Below, one piece after another: positions 5,071-6,245 of a DNA stretch of 6,245 nucleotides. The notes under the pieces were generated by a model, which worked only from the letters and a program-made list of their open reading frames with translations, was not told the DNA's origin and made no database searches. The stretch spans positions 1-6,245 of the forward strand of contig CABSEO010000121.1 of assembly GCA_902476665.1 (NCBI GenBank), read 5' to 3'. The translations under genes were made by a program, and so were the position numbers. The DNA is from an uncultured Emergencia sp. GTDB lineage: Bacteria > Bacillota > Clostridia > Peptostreptococcales > Anaerovoracaceae. How positions within the stretch are numbered: the stretch's first letter is position 1; each line of letters starts with the position of its first letter.

Positions 5071-6245
5071 ATGGCAGAAGGATTACAAAGGAGAATTGAA
5101 TATTCCGATTTAAAATTTATCAGTTCCTTTGCCATGGAAAAGATCCTTGATTTTCAGACATGGGAGGTTCCAGGGGAACATGCCAGAGGAAACTTTCGAC
5201 TTCTGTTGTCAGAAAATGAGACAGGCATAAACAGCATGAATGCACCCATACAGCTTTTGGGGCAGGGGAATACTGCGGGAGCGTTGTTCAGCGGATATCC
5301 GGAAAAGGTGGAAATCAAAGAAGAAAGAGGATACAGGATTGCAGACATACAGGCTGTGTCAGGAACAATTCTTTTAGATCAGAAAAAAAGTAACCGGGTA
5401 TTTCAGAAAAAAGTACAGACTTATATGGGGATTGCCAGTGCCGTAACAGCAGATACCGATCACAGCGCCTGCATACTGCCGGGGAGCGACATGCGAACCG
5501 GAGGGACGCTGATACAGTATCAGGAAACGGACTGGAGATTTCTGAAAAGAATGGCGTCCCAGCTTGGGCTTCCATTAGTGCCGGATACCAGCTATTATTA
5601 TCCCCGCTTTTACCTTGGATTGCCGGAAGGTGAAAAAAGGGAATTGGGAGAAATCATTTCCTGTGATCTCTGTTTTGATGGGAGATATTATGCAGTCAGT
5701 GGAAAATGCCTTGTTGATAGGGAAGATTTCATTTGTTATGATGTTGTTACGAGGACAAGCCTGTCGCTGGGGGACAGAGTAACATATGAAGGAAGGGAGC
5801 TGCTTGTTTCTCGGAAAAAAACAGAACTGGCAGGAGGGGAGGTCATCTTTACATACCGCCTTGCGGGAAACAGTTATACGTGGGTTCCATGGGAGGATAA
5901 CCCGGACTATACGGGAATGTCATTTGTCGGATCCATTGTCGGAACGCAGGGGGAGCAGGTAGAAGTAGCATTTGACATTGACAAGACTGCGGCGGGCGGG
6001 AACCGTTATGGATTTGCCCCGGCGACGGGAAACCTGATGTACTGTATGCCGCAGAAGGGAACAAAAACATCATTATATATAGGAAATGGAGATGAGGCGC
6101 AGGGAATAGCGACAGGGTGTATCCGTACTAATGGAAGCACCTGTGAGGGGACGGGAAGTCCCGAGAAAAAAAGTTTCCGGTCAGAGCACGGAAAAGGAAT
6201 GGATCTGTATCCGCAGCGAATGGGATTGGATGGCGGTGAAACGGG
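5071..6245 (+). CDS. VgrG/gpD-like spike (baseplate hub) protein, C-terminus beyond the window
   Basis: The frame runs open from ATG 5071 to the window end, giving 391 residues. AGGAGAGG at 5060-5067 sets the start. The N-terminal part matches the gp27/phage late-control-D fold: the diagnostic segment YQETDWRFLKRMASQLGLPLV at about 150-170 corresponds to the QYNETDxxFLxRLxEExGxxY motif of VgrG and gpD. Residues about 282-355 (GMSFVGSIVGTQGEQVEVAF through IATGCIRTNG) correspond to the gp5-type OB fold that follows it in VgrG, where the trimeric spike shaft begins. Such proteins form the trimeric tip of contractile injection machines (phage tails, type VI secretion, extracellular injection systems) and carry or dock toxic effectors. 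In Gram-positive Clostridia it would belong to a phage-like or polymorphic-toxin delivery locus. Base composition is higher in GC than the preceding 1.4 kb. Known VgrG proteins are usually longer, so a C-terminal shaft or cargo domain may follow outside the window. Confidence 0.85.
   Translation, partial: MAEGLQRRIEYSDLKFISSFAMEKILDFQTWEVPGEHARGNFRLLLSENETGINSMNAPIQLLGQGNTAGALFSGYPEKVEIKEERGYRIADIQAVSGTILLDQKKSNRVFQKKVQTYMGIASAVTADTDHSACILPGSDMRTGGTLIQYQETDWRFLKRMASQLGLPLVPDTSYYYPRFYLGLPEGEKRELGEIISCDLCFDGRYYAVSGKCLVDREDFICYDVVTRTSLSLGDRVTYEGRELLVSRKKTELAGGEVIFTYRLAGNSYTWVPWEDNPDYTGMSFVGSIVGTQGEQVEVAFDIDKTAAGGNRYGFAPATGNLMYCMPQKGTKTSLYIGNGDEAQGIATGCIRTNGSTCEGTGSPEKKSFRSEHGKGMDLYPQRMGLDGGET

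Overview
The window looks like accessory DNA from a Gram-positive, low-to-mid-GC Clostridia genome, most likely Lachnospiraceae or a close gut relative. This taxonomic call is inferred from three things: strong AGGAGG-type ribosome binding sites, the mosaic of AT-rich and mid-GC blocks, and the type of transposition module. It has not been checked by a search. All recognisable genes lie on the + strand.

Layout. (1) Positions 1-521 are AT-rich and decayed. They hold the last 52 codons of an unrecognised gene, then a broken gene whose scattered reading frames spell the start of a pyridoxamine-5'-phosphate-oxidase-like protein. (2) About 527-3614 is a compact transposable element of visibly higher GC. 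It carries a DUF6431-like zinc-ribbon protein, a DDE transposase of the TniA/TnsB/Mu type and an ExeA/TniB-type AAA+ ATPase, with tandem hairpins after the last gene. Both ends carry repeated CTGTC/GACAG motifs in inverted orientation with matched spacing, as expected for arrays of transposase binding sites. (3) Positions 3615-5070 return to AT-rich DNA. They hold an intact ankyrin-repeat protein that looks like a polymorphic-toxin immunity protein, and a frameshifted remnant of another small protein. (4) From 5071 to the window end is the first 391 codons of a VgrG/gpD-like spike or baseplate-hub protein, again with higher GC.

How it fits together. AT-rich immunity-like genes and small gene relics next to a VgrG-like spike suggest the variable cargo zone of a contractile-injection or polymorphic-toxin locus. 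In such loci toxin/immunity cassettes turn over, and displaced immunity genes and fragments accumulate. The transposon appears to have landed in this already decaying zone. No toxin gene is visible, so the ankyrin protein is an orphan within the window. The best leads are the end architecture of the transposon, its DUF6431 protein where classical relatives carry a TniQ-type partner, and the immunity-like graveyard beside the spike gene.
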